Shown: positions 1-5,031 of the stretch, in pieces
Layout of the letters: the number at the start of each line of letters is the position of its first letter
How positions within the stretch are numbered: the stretch's first letter is position 1
Program-made: the position numbers and the translations under genes
Source of the DNA: an uncultured Collinsella sp.
GTDB taxonomy: Bacteria; Actinomycetota; Coriobacteriia; Coriobacteriales; Coriobacteriaceae
Direction: 5' to 3'
Length of the DNA stretch: 5,031 nucleotides
Assembly (NCBI GenBank): GCA_900553935.1
Contig: USFK01000126.1
Coordinates: 1 to 5,031 of the forward strand
Notes under the pieces: model-generated
Told to the model about the DNA's origin: nothing
The model's input: only the letters and a program-made list of their open reading frames with translations
Databases searched by the model: none

Positions 1-14
1 TCCCGGATGCCTAC

Positions 15-2543
15 CTACTCGTTGTCGCCCGCGGTCATCTGCGTTGCGGAGAGTGCGCCGTCGGCAGCGGTTGCAGCTGCGGCGTCGGGCCAGACCCAGT
101 CGGTGAAGGCCGGGTGATCGTAGCCCTCATCGCACGCGAACTCAAAGGCCTCGGTGCGGAATGCCTCCCACTTATCAATCTGCTCGGCAAACTTATCGGC
201 GTCGACCATGCGCAGCACGTCGGCGGCCAGTGTCCAGCGGTCCATGTTGTTCAGGCGCAGCATGTCGAACGGCGTTGTCGTGGAGCCTTTCTCCTCGTAG
301 CCGTGGACGCGGAAGGCATCGTGGCCGGGGCGGTTCCAGATCAGGCGGCGAATCGTGCCGGCATAGGCGTGGAACGCGAAGAGGACGGGCTTCTCGCCGC
401 AGCCGAACAGCTCAGCCCAGCGCTCGTCGCTGAGAGCCTGGTCGTTCTCGCAGACGTTCTGGATCTTGAGCAGATCGACCACGTTGACGAACCATACCTT
501 GATGCCCAGCTCGCGCAGCATATCGGTTGCGGCCAGAGCCTCGAGCGTCGGCACGTCGCCGCACGTGGCGACCACGACGTCGGCCTCGGCGAGCGAGTCG
601 GCGGTCGATGCCCACTCCCACGTCGCCACGCCCTCGGCGAGCTCGGCGCAGGCCTCGTCAACCGTCTGGAAAGTCGGGGCGGGCTGCTTGCCACAGAAAA
701 TGGCGTTGACGCAGTCGGTGGACTGGTAGACGCGCTCGGCCACGGCAAGCGCCATGTTGGCGTCGGCCGGATAGTAAGCATTCACGATATGCGTATCGTT
801 GGCCTTGTTGAGCAGCAGGTCGATAAAGCCGGGGTCCTGGTGAGAGAAACCGTTGTGGTCCTGACGCCAGACATGGCTCGACAGCAAAATGTTGAGGCCG
901 CTGATGGGCGCACGCCACGGAATCTCGCGCTTGGTGGCCTCGAGCCACTTGCAGTGCTGGTTGACCATGGAATCGACCACGTGGACAAAGCTCTCGTAGG
1001 AGCTCCACACGCCGGAGCGGCCGGTGAGCACGTAGGCCTCGAGGAAGCCCTCGCACTGGTGCTCGGACAGCTGTTCGACAACCTTACCGGAGCCGGCCAG
1101 CAGCTCATCGTTGGCGTCGTCCTCGTAGAAGCCGGCATCCCACTGCTTCTTGGTCACCTTGTAGGCAGCCTGCAGGCGGTTGGACGCGGTCTCATCGGGA
1201 CCAAAGATGCGGAAGTCGTCCATGTTCTTGGCCAAAACGTCGGCGGTGTACTCACCAAAGACACGGGCGGCCTCGGTGGAGCCCCAGCCGTGGCCCTTCT
1301 CGGCGACGGGGACCTCGTGGGCATGAATATCGGGCAGCTCGAGCTCGCGACGCACCTTACCGCCGTTCGCGTTGGGGTTGGCGCCGATGCGCAGCTCGCC
1401 GGTCGGCATAAAGGCCGTCACCTCGGGGCGCACCTGGCCCTCGGGCGTAAAGAGCTCCTCGGGCTTGTAGGAACGCAGCCACTCGCGCAGCACGCGGAAG
1501 TGCTCGTGGGTGTCCTTGGCACTCGCCAGCGGCACCTGATGCGCGCGCCAGGAGTCCTCGGTCTTCTTGCCGTCGATCTGCTTGGGGCAGGTCCAGCCCT
1601 TGGGCGTGCGGAAGACGATCATGGGGTAGGCCGGGCGGACCACGGTCTCGCCTGCGGCGGCCTGGGCCTGCGCGGTTGCCTTGATGTCACAGATCTCATC
1701 GAAGACCTGCTCAAACAGGGCAGCGAAACGCGCATGAATGCTTGCGTGGCTCTCGTCGTCAAAGCCGGCGACAAAGAAGTGCGGCTTATAGCCCATGCCC
1801 TCAAAGAACTTGGTGAGCTCCTCATCGGACACGCGGGCGAGGATGGTGGGGTTGGCGATCTTGTAGCCGTTGAGGTGCAGGATCGGCAAAACGATACCGT
1901 CGGTTGCCGGGTTCACGAGCTTGTTGGATTGCCAAGAGGTCGCGAGCGGGCCGGTCTCGGACTCGCCGTCGCCCACCACGGCCACGGCCAACAGGCTCGG
2001 GTTGTCCATGACGGCACCGTAAGCGTGGCTGAGCGTGTAGCCGAGCTCGCCGCCCTCGTGGATGGAACCGGGCGTCTCGGGCGCAAAGTGGCTCGGGATG
2101 CCGCCGGGATAGGAGAACTGGCGGAAGAACTTCTGCAGGCCTGCCTCGTCATTGGTGATGTCGGGGCGAATCTCGCGGTAGGTGCCGTCGAGCAGCGACT
2201 GAGCAGTACCGGCGGGGCCACCGTGACCAGGGCCCATCAAGAAGATAGCATTCTGGTTGTGGTCGGCGATCAGTCGATTGACGTGACCGAGCAGGAAGTT
2301 GATGCCGGGCGTGGTGCCCCAGTGGCCAACCAGGCGGTGCTTAACGTCCGGACGACCGAAGTCGCGCACCTCACCGGTTTTCTCGTCGACAAAGTCGGGG
2401 CGCATTAGCGGGTTAGAGCGAAGGTAGATCTGACCGACGGACAGATAGTTCGATGCGCGCCAATACAGGTCGACGCCCTCGAGCTCGGAAGCCGGCACCT
2501 CGTGGCCCAGCTTTTGCCACGGCGTCCCCAGTGTTTTAGCCAT
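15..2543 (-). CDS. xfp: Xylulose-5-phosphate/fructose-6-phosphate phosphoketolase, complete
   Basis: This thiamine-diphosphate (TPP) and Mg-dependent cytosolic enzyme splits xylulose-5-phosphate (and usually fructose-6-phosphate) with phosphate, giving acetyl phosphate plus glyceraldehyde-3-phosphate or erythrose-4-phosphate; it is the central step of the bifid shunt. The 842-residue product is full length (bifidobacterial enzymes are about 825). Visible landmarks are GTPWQKL near the N terminus, GHWGTTPG at 73-80, GPGHGGPAGT at 104-113, the phosphoketolase signature EGGELGY at 163-169, the TPP-binding GDG at 191-193, SEHQCEGF at 493-500 and HNGFSHQDPG at 563-572. By recollected alignment to the B. 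longum/breve enzyme, active-site residues H74, H107, H152, E494 and H568 are all present. The C terminus ends in AGDNE, as I recall for bifidobacterial Xfp. About ten extra residues lie near 51-61. The ATG is supported by AAGGGA eight bases upstream. It lies 204 bp downstream of lacI on the same strand and has its own operator-covered promoter. Identity is very secure; dual substrate use is inferred from the family. Confidence 0.97.
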   Translation of the reverse strand: MAKTLGTPWQKLGHEVPASELEGVDLYWRASNYLSVGQIYLRSNPLMRPDFVDEKTGEVRDFGRPDVKHRLVGHWGTTPGINFLLGHVNRLIADHNQNAIFLMGPGHGGPAGTAQSLLDGTYREIRPDITNDEAGLQKFFRQFSYPGGIPSHFAPETPGSIHEGGELGYTLSHAYGAVMDNPSLLAVAVVGDGESETGPLATSWQSNKLVNPATDGIVLPILHLNGYKIANPTILARVSDEELTKFFEGMGYKPHFFVAGFDDESHASIHARFAALFEQVFDEICDIKATAQAQAAAGETVVRPAYPMIVFRTPKGWTCPKQIDGKKTEDSWRAHQVPLASAKDTHEHFRVLREWLRSYKPEELFTPEGQVRPEVTAFMPTGELRIGANPNANGGKVRRELELPDIHAHEVPVAEKGHGWGSTEAARVFGEYTADVLAKNMDDFRIFGPDETASNRLQAAYKVTKKQWDAGFYEDDANDELLAGSGKVVEQLSEHQCEGFLEAYVLTGRSGVWSSYESFVHVVDSMVNQHCKWLEATKREIPWRAPISGLNILLSSHVWRQDHNGFSHQDPGFIDLLLNKANDTHIVNAYYPADANMALAVAERVYQSTDCVNAIFCGKQPAPTFQTVDEACAELAEGVATWEWASTADSLAEADVVVATCGDVPTLEALAATDMLRELGIKVWFVNVVDLLKIQNVCENDQALSDERWAELFGCGEKPVLFAFHAYAGTIRRLIWNRPGHDAFRVHGYEEKGSTTTPFDMLRLNNMDRWTLAADVLRMVDADKFAEQIDKWEAFRTEAFEFACDEGYDHPAFTDWVWPDAAAATAADGALSATQMTAGDNE

Positions 2544-2551
2544 TGTTTATG

Positions 2552-2557
2552 TCCCTT
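2552..2557 (-). promoter_or_regulatory. Ribosome binding site of xfp
   Basis: Read on the minus strand, AAGGGA lies eight bases before the ATG at 2543-2541. The site supports this start codon, and the protein aligns with the family N terminus (GTPWQKL) from here. Confidence 0.75.
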
Positions 2558-2601
2558 CGCTGTGCGGTCACCCTCCAATACGGCAACCTTTCGTTGGGAC
2601 C

Positions 2602-2607
2602 AGTATA
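2602..2607 (-). promoter_or_regulatory. Putative -10 element of the xfp promoter
   Basis: TATACT on the minus strand is a good sigma-70-type -10 hexamer. It would start transcription near 2595, leaving a leader of about 50 bases before the xfp ATG. No good -35 is seen at 16-18 bp; the best is CCATGA at 2625-2630. An 18-bp palindrome at 2610-2627 fills the spacer directly upstream, so a bound repressor would block RNA polymerase. The weak -35 may mean low basal strength or a need for activation. Position is inferred from sequence only. Confidence 0.55.
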
Positions 2608-2609
2608 TT

Positions 2610-2627
2610 TGCTAAAACGTTTTATCA
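2610..2627. promoter_or_regulatory. LacI-type operator O1 in the xfp promoter
   Basis: TGCTAAAACGTTTTATCA is an 18-bp near-perfect palindrome. The inner 12 bases (2613-2624) are perfectly symmetric about a central CpG, and the outer TG/CA pair also matches; only positions 2612 and 2625 break symmetry. A central CG flanked by A/T-rich arms is typical of LacI-family sites, where a hinge-helix leucine wedges into the central step. It abuts the -10 TATACT and fills the spacer, which is a repression position. The adjacent LacI-family gene is the likely binder (inference). TG-to-CA spacing is 18, unlike the 14 of CcpA cre sites. Confidence 0.8.
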
Positions 2628-2630
2628 TGG

Positions 2631-2648
2631 TGAAAAAACGTTTTACCA
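2631..2648. promoter_or_regulatory. LacI-type operator O2 upstream of the xfp promoter
   Basis: TGAAAAAACGTTTTACCA is a second 18-bp palindrome with the same central AAAACGTTTT core and the same outer TG/CA. Two base pairs on each side of the core are asymmetric. Its centre is 21 bp from that of O1, about two helical turns, so two repressor dimers would sit on the same face of the DNA. It lies at about -45 relative to the predicted xfp start, just upstream of the -35 region. Confidence 0.75.
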
Positions 2649-2735
2649 CCCTTATCAATCCCATCGATTAGCAAAACGCGACATTCACCTGCGGCGTTGA
2701 TTGTCACAGGTGCTCCACATTCGGTCTCTGCAAAT

Positions 2736-2753
2736 TGATAAACGTGTTTAGTT
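2736..2753. promoter_or_regulatory. Weak operator-like palindrome O3 at the lacI stop codon
   Basis: TGATAAACGTGTTTAGTT keeps the arms TAAAC/GTTTA (2739-2750) and the left TG, with the same arm spacing as O1. It has a non-palindromic GT centre and has lost the right CA. It overlaps the lacI stop codon and its centre is 105 bp from that of O2, near ten helical turns. It could be an auxiliary looping site or chance similarity. Confidence 0.3.
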
Positions 2754-3776
2754 GTGTTTAGTAAGCTCGAGCACGCTGTCCTTAACGATAAGCTCCGGCT
2801 CCAGAACGACCTCTTCGGCACGCCTGCCGCCCCTACCGGCAAGACGCTTGGACATGCAGCCAAAAGCATGCTCCGCAAGGACACCAGGGTCCTGCTCAAT
2901 CGCGGTCAGTGCCGGCTCAAAGAGAACGTCGGCCGCCGAGTTGTCATAGCTCACCACCGAGATATCGCCCGGGATGCTCTTCCCCATCTCGTGCAAGCGC
3001 TTGAGCAAACCGAGGGCAATGTTATCCGAGCTTGCGAACACGGCAGTGGCGTCAGTTGCGAGCACTGCCTCCGAGGCCTCGTATGCGCTCGGAATGTAGT
3101 ACTCGCTCTCAAACTCCAAACGCGCGTCGATCGGCAGGCCAACCTCGCGCAGCGCGCGCTCATAGCCGGCAAGTCGCTTGCGACCCGTATTGGAACGGCG
3201 GGCATTAACCAGGCAGGCAATACGGCGGTGGCCTTGCTCGATCAGATAGCGGGTGGCCATATAGCCGCCCATCTCGTGGTCGAACATCACCTTGTCGCAC
3301 TCGAGCCCCTCAATGGCACGGTCGACCATTACGGCCGGGATGGGCAGGTGGCTGACCTCTTCGCGCAGGGCGCGGTCATCGGAGAACTCGTCACCCACCA
3401 CCAGGAAGACGCCATCAACGCCGCGCGTCACCAGCTGGCGCAGCAGCTCCAGATCGTCATCGGCGCTTCCGCCCGAGCTGGTAATGAAGAGCGCATAGCC
3501 GTCCTCGCGGCAGCGCTTTTCCAGGCTACCGGCGAGCGAGGCAAAAAAGCGGCTCTCGATGTTAGGGACGATAAGGCCCAGCGTGCGCGACTCGCGCATG
3601 ACCAGGCTGCGCGCAATCTGGTTGGGAACATAGTGGTTGCGCGCCGCGACCTCTTTGATGAGCTTGCGGTTTTCTTCCGAGATGCGACAGGGCCGATTAT
3701 TGAGAACAAGCGAGACCGACGAGGGGGAAAGCCCCACCTCCTGGGCGATCTGCTTGAGGGTGACTTTGTTGGCCAT
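2748..3776 (-). CDS. LacI/GalR-family transcriptional repressor, probable local regulator of xfp
   Basis: This 342-residue protein has the standard LacI-family length and layout. The N-terminal helix-turn-helix is at about residues 6-27 (TLKQIAQEVGLSPSSVSLVL), followed by the hinge helix PNQIARSL at 51-58, whose L58 is the expected minor-groove wedge residue. A periplasmic-binding-protein-like sensor domain runs from about 65 to 335, with family marks GLIVPNI (67-73), RKRLAGYERAL (199-209), FASSDNIALGLL (247-258) and VVSYDN (274-279), and a typical ending LEPELIVKDS. There is no signal peptide or membrane segment, so it is cytoplasmic. The ATG follows a strong GGAAGGAG. It lies directly upstream of xfp on the same strand and diverges from murB. 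The CpG-centred palindromes between lacI and xfp are its likely targets; the effector, probably a sugar or sugar phosphate, is unknown. Family call is secure; regulation of xfp is inferred. Confidence 0.93.
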   Translation of the reverse strand: MANKVTLKQIAQEVGLSPSSVSLVLNNRPCRISEENRKLIKEVAARNHYVPNQIARSLVMRESRTLGLIVPNIESRFFASLAGSLEKRCREDGYALFITSSGGSADDDLELLRQLVTRGVDGVFLVVGDEFSDDRALREEVSHLPIPAVMVDRAIEGLECDKVMFDHEMGGYMATRYLIEQGHRRIACLVNARRSNTGRKRLAGYERALREVGLPIDARLEFESEYYIPSAYEASEAVLATDATAVFASSDNIALGLLKRLHEMGKSIPGDISVVSYDNSAADVLFEPALTAIEQDPGVLAEHAFGCMSKRLAGRGGRRAEEVVLEPELIVKDSVLELTKHN

Positions 3777-3780
3777 CTCG

Positions 3781-3788
3781 CTCCTTCC
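3781..3788 (-). promoter_or_regulatory. Ribosome binding site of lacI
   Basis: GGAAGGAG on the minus strand ends four bases before the ATG at 3776-3774. It is strongly complementary to the 16S 3' end and fixes the start, which also matches the usual short N terminus before the LacI-family helix-turn-helix. Confidence 0.85.
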
Positions 3789-3811
3789 GGGTTTACGCGC
3801 AATCTCTTGAA

Positions 3812-3817
3812 AGTATA
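3812..3817 (-). promoter_or_regulatory. Putative -10 element of the lacI promoter
   Basis: TATACT on the minus strand is identical to the hexamer proposed for xfp. Transcription would start near 3805, giving a leader of about 29 bases. The -35 at 17 bp is poor (CACCGA, 3835-3840). An operator-like sequence begins at 3839, so the repressor could compete with polymerase here. Confidence 0.5.
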
Positions 3818-3838
3818 GCGACTACCCCTCTACCTCGG

Positions 3839-3855
3839 TGATAAACACTTTACCA
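3839..3855. promoter_or_regulatory. Operator-like palindrome O4 between lacI and murB
   Basis: TGATAAACACTTTACCA carries the same arms as the xfp operators, TGnTAAA and TTTAnCA, but with three central bases instead of four and no central CpG. It lies at about -34 to -50 of the predicted lacI promoter, a plausible autoregulation site. LacI-family dimers can tolerate a one-base change at the centre: natural lac operators are centred on a base pair and the symmetric one is not. Binding here is still speculative. Confidence 0.35.
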
Positions 3856-3910
3856 ATCCGGTGGACGGCTGTTTTATCGCCGCCAGCGCACCAAATCCGT
3901 CCGGGTGGGG

Positions 3911-3916
3911 TATATT
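3911..3916 (+). promoter_or_regulatory. Possible -10 element of the murB promoter
   Basis: TATATT preceded by GGGG lies 43 bases before the murB ATG and would start transcription near 3923. No convincing -35 is seen 16-18 bp upstream (CACCAA, GCACCA or CGCACC). It is the only good A/T-rich hexamer in the right range, so this is a tentative call. Confidence 0.35.
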
Positions 3917-3942
3917 GCAATCGATTGATGACAACGACCACC

Positions 3943-3951
3943 AAAAGGCGG
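3943..3951 (+). promoter_or_regulatory. Ribosome binding site that decides the murB start
   Basis: AAAAGGCGG lies eight bases before the ATG at 3960. The frame stays open back to a GTG at 3861, but that extension would cross the promoter and has no ribosome binding site at its own start. This site therefore favours 3960. Confidence 0.65.
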
Positions 3952-3959
3952 ATATTCGT

Positions 3960-4922
3960 ATGCACGAGAACGATTTTTTTAACGAGGACCTGCTGTGCGC
4001 GCTCGCTGGCGTTGCCGGCGAGGACAACGTGCTGATGAGCGAGCCCATGCGCGAGCACACCACGTTTAAGATCGGCGGTCCGGCCGACGTCTTTGTCACG
4101 CCCGATACTGAGCAGGGCCTCGTCGCCACGCTCGATACCTGCTATCGCTGCAATCTACCACTCACCATCGTGGGCAACGGCTCCGACTTGCTCGTCGGCG
4201 ACAAGGGCATCCGCGGCGTCGTCGTAGCGCTGGGCGAGGGCCTCTCCGACATTACGGTCGACGGCACGCACGTCACGGCGGCAGCCGGCGCCTTGCTTTC
4301 CGATGTCGCAGCCGCGGCAGCCGAGGCCGGCCTTACCGGCATGGAGCCCATCTCGGGCATTCCCGGATCGGTCGGCGGTGCCTGCTACATGAACGCCGGA
4401 GCATACGGCGCTTGCATGGCCGATGTGCTGGAGTCCGTGCGCGTCTACAAGCCCGCCCGCATGCTCGACGACGGCACCCGCGGTAGCGGCAGCATTATTG
4501 AGTTCGATGTCGATGAGCTCAACCTGGGCTATCGCAAGAGCCGCATTGCCGACGACGGTTTCGTCGTGCTTTCGGCCACTTTCAATCTCGCCCCGGGCAA
4601 CGCCGCGATGATCAAGGCCGACATGGACGACTACCGCCAGCGCCGCGAGGACAAGCAGCCGCTCGACATGCCGAGTGCCGGCTCCACCTTCAAGCGCCCC
4701 GAGGGCTACTTTGCCGGCAAGCTCATCATGGACGCCGGCCTGCGAGGACACGCCATCGGCGGCGCGCAGGTGAGCGAAAAGCACTGCGGCTTCATCGTCA
4801 ACGCCGACCACGCCACCGCCGCCGATGTCGACGAACTCATCCGCCACATCCAAACAACCGTCAAAGACCAATTCGACGTAGACCTCGAACCCGAAGTCCA
4901 CCGAGTCGGCGAATTCCTCTAA
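3960..4922 (+). CDS. murB: UDP-N-acetylenolpyruvoylglucosamine reductase (MurB), complete
   Basis: MurB is a cytosolic FAD enzyme that uses NADPH to reduce UDP-GlcNAc-enolpyruvate to UDP-N-acetylmuramate, the second committed step of peptidoglycan synthesis. From the ATG at 3960 the product has 320 residues. FAD-binding marks are HTTFKIGGPAD (33-43), TIVGNGSDLLV (69-79) and GIPGSVGGACYMNAGAYG (133-150). LGYRKS at 189-194 holds the conserved arginine (R192), GSTFKRP at 241-247 holds the proton-donor serine (S242), and LEPEVHRVG at 309-317 holds the catalytic glutamate (E312). The length and C-terminal layout suggest a type II MurB. The segment at about 164-180 seems slightly longer than usual. 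The start is chosen for its ribosome binding site and because upstream residues lack family character. It is monocistronic here: divergent from lacI and closed by a strong terminator. No functional link to xfp is apparent. Confidence 0.96.
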   Translation: MHENDFFNEDLLCALAGVAGEDNVLMSEPMREHTTFKIGGPADVFVTPDTEQGLVATLDTCYRCNLPLTIVGNGSDLLVGDKGIRGVVVALGEGLSDITVDGTHVTAAAGALLSDVAAAAAEAGLTGMEPISGIPGSVGGACYMNAGAYGACMADVLESVRVYKPARMLDDGTRGSGSIIEFDVDELNLGYRKSRIADDGFVVLSATFNLAPGNAAMIKADMDDYRQRREDKQPLDMPSAGSTFKRPEGYFAGKLIMDAGLRGHAIGGAQVSEKHCGFIVNADHATAADVDELIRHIQTTVKDQFDVDLEPEVHRVGEFL

Positions 4923-4926
4923 AAAA

Positions 4927-4958
4927 GAAGGCCCCGAAAGGGGCCTTCACTTTCTTTT
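4927..4958. terminator. Strong, probably bidirectional intrinsic terminator after murB
   Basis: A perfect 9-bp GC-rich stem pairs GAAGGCCCC (4927-4935) with GGGGCCTTC (4940-4948) around a stable GAAA tetraloop. On the plus strand it is followed by a pyrimidine-rich tract with T runs (4951-4958). On the minus strand the A run at 4921-4926 reads as a T run directly after the hairpin, so it can also stop the convergent gene. It begins four bases after the murB stop codon. Confidence 0.93.
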
Positions 4959-5031
4959 ATTCAGACAACCAATCCGGTGCGTAGCGCCCCGAACCCGAGA
5001 GGGCCGCGTGCCCGCCCGCAATATATTTGAT
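4957..5031 (-). CDS. 3' end of an unidentified convergent gene (partial)
   Basis: The minus-strand frame that enters from the right edge is open for 24 codons and stops at TAA (4957-4959), just beyond the murB terminator. The C terminus would end in RYAPDWLSE. Codon third positions are mostly G or C, like the neighbours, and the position fits a convergent gene sharing the bidirectional terminator. The other two minus frames are also open for some distance but give arginine- and glycine-rich translations of shadow type. The fragment is too short to assign a family, and the start lies outside the window. Confidence 0.55.
   Translation of the reverse strand: MKYIAGGHAALSGSGRYAPDWLSE

Noticed and set aside
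114..2408. A 764-codon open frame on the plus strand opposite xfp
   Set aside because: Its codons are in exact register with the xfp codons, so it stays open simply because xfp lacks TTA, CTA and TCA codons, which are rare in GC-rich genomes. Its translation has no recognisable domain, while xfp matches its family end to end.
2533..2568. Tiny upstream frame GTG-...-TAA of 11 codons overlapping the xfp start
   Set aside because: Its GTG runs straight into the only GGAGG-like sequence with no spacer, so initiation is unlikely, and nothing suggests a leader peptide.
2671..2678. Extra operator half-site GCAAAACG upstream of O2
   Set aside because: Only the left arm resembles the operator consensus; the right side (CGACATTC) has no matching arm.
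2686..2712. Possible lacI terminator: CACCTG (2686-2691) pairing with CAGGTG (2707-2712)
   Set aside because: There are only six base pairs with a 15-base loop, and no T run follows on the minus strand. Read-through from lacI into xfp remains possible.
2754..3818. A 354-codon open frame opposite lacI
   Set aside because: It has the same exact-complement register as lacI and the same explanation by rare codons; there are no family motifs and no ribosome binding site logic.
3861..3959. In-frame N-terminal extension of MurB starting from GTG at 3861
   Set aside because: It would cover the likely promoter, has no ribosome binding site of its own, and adds 33 residues unlike MurB. The ATG at 3960 has a well-placed site.
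4155..4901. A 248-codon open frame opposite murB
   Set aside because: It is again the exact codon complement of a GC-rich gene, with no recognisable protein character.
3852..4979. A 12-bp direct repeat, ACCAATCCGGTG, at 3852-3863 and 4968-4979
   Set aside because: About one 12-mer match is expected by chance in a window of this size, the flanks do not match, and one copy lies inside a coding frame. It is not good evidence of an attachment site or mobile element.

Overview
The window looks like chromosomal DNA from a GC-rich, Gram-positive gut actinobacterium. I infer a Coriobacteriia member such as Collinsella, for three reasons: the phosphoketolase reads very like the bifidobacterial enzyme, codon third positions are rich in G and C, and the promoters and Shine-Dalgarno sites are of ordinary bacterial type. 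The taxon is an inference from recollected family sequences, not a database result. I see no mobile elements, tRNA or rRNA genes, or CRISPR arrays.

Layout, left to right. Positions 15-2543 (minus strand) hold a complete xylulose-5-phosphate/fructose-6-phosphate phosphoketolase, the key enzyme of the bifid shunt. A 204-bp gap (2544-2747) carries its promoter and a cluster of LacI-type palindromes. Positions 2748-3776 (minus) encode a complete LacI-family repressor, which lies immediately upstream of the phosphoketolase in the same direction. A 183-bp divergent promoter region (3777-3959) follows. Positions 3960-4922 (plus) encode a complete MurB, the peptidoglycan-precursor reductase. A strong, probably bidirectional hairpin terminator (4927-4958) separates murB from the 3' end of a convergent minus-strand gene (4957-5031) that runs off the window.

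How it fits together. The lacI and phosphoketolase genes look like a local regulator-target pair. Two 18-bp operators of the form TGnTAAAACGTTTTAnCA, or close to it, sit 21 bp apart centre to centre. The first occupies the spacer between the -10 and -35 regions of the phosphoketolase promoter, which is a classic repression position. Two weaker look-alikes flank or overlap lacI, one at its stop codon and one just upstream of its own promoter, which suggests autoregulation and perhaps DNA looping. The phosphoketolase makes acetyl phosphate from sugar phosphates, so the repressor probably senses a sugar or sugar phosphate, but the ligand cannot be read from the sequence. MurB is a housekeeping neighbour with no evident functional link.

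I find no clearly undescribed system here. The most worthwhile item is the operator architecture and the regulation it implies for a bifid-shunt enzyme outside Bifidobacterium. The very long open frames opposite all three genes are explained by codon usage.
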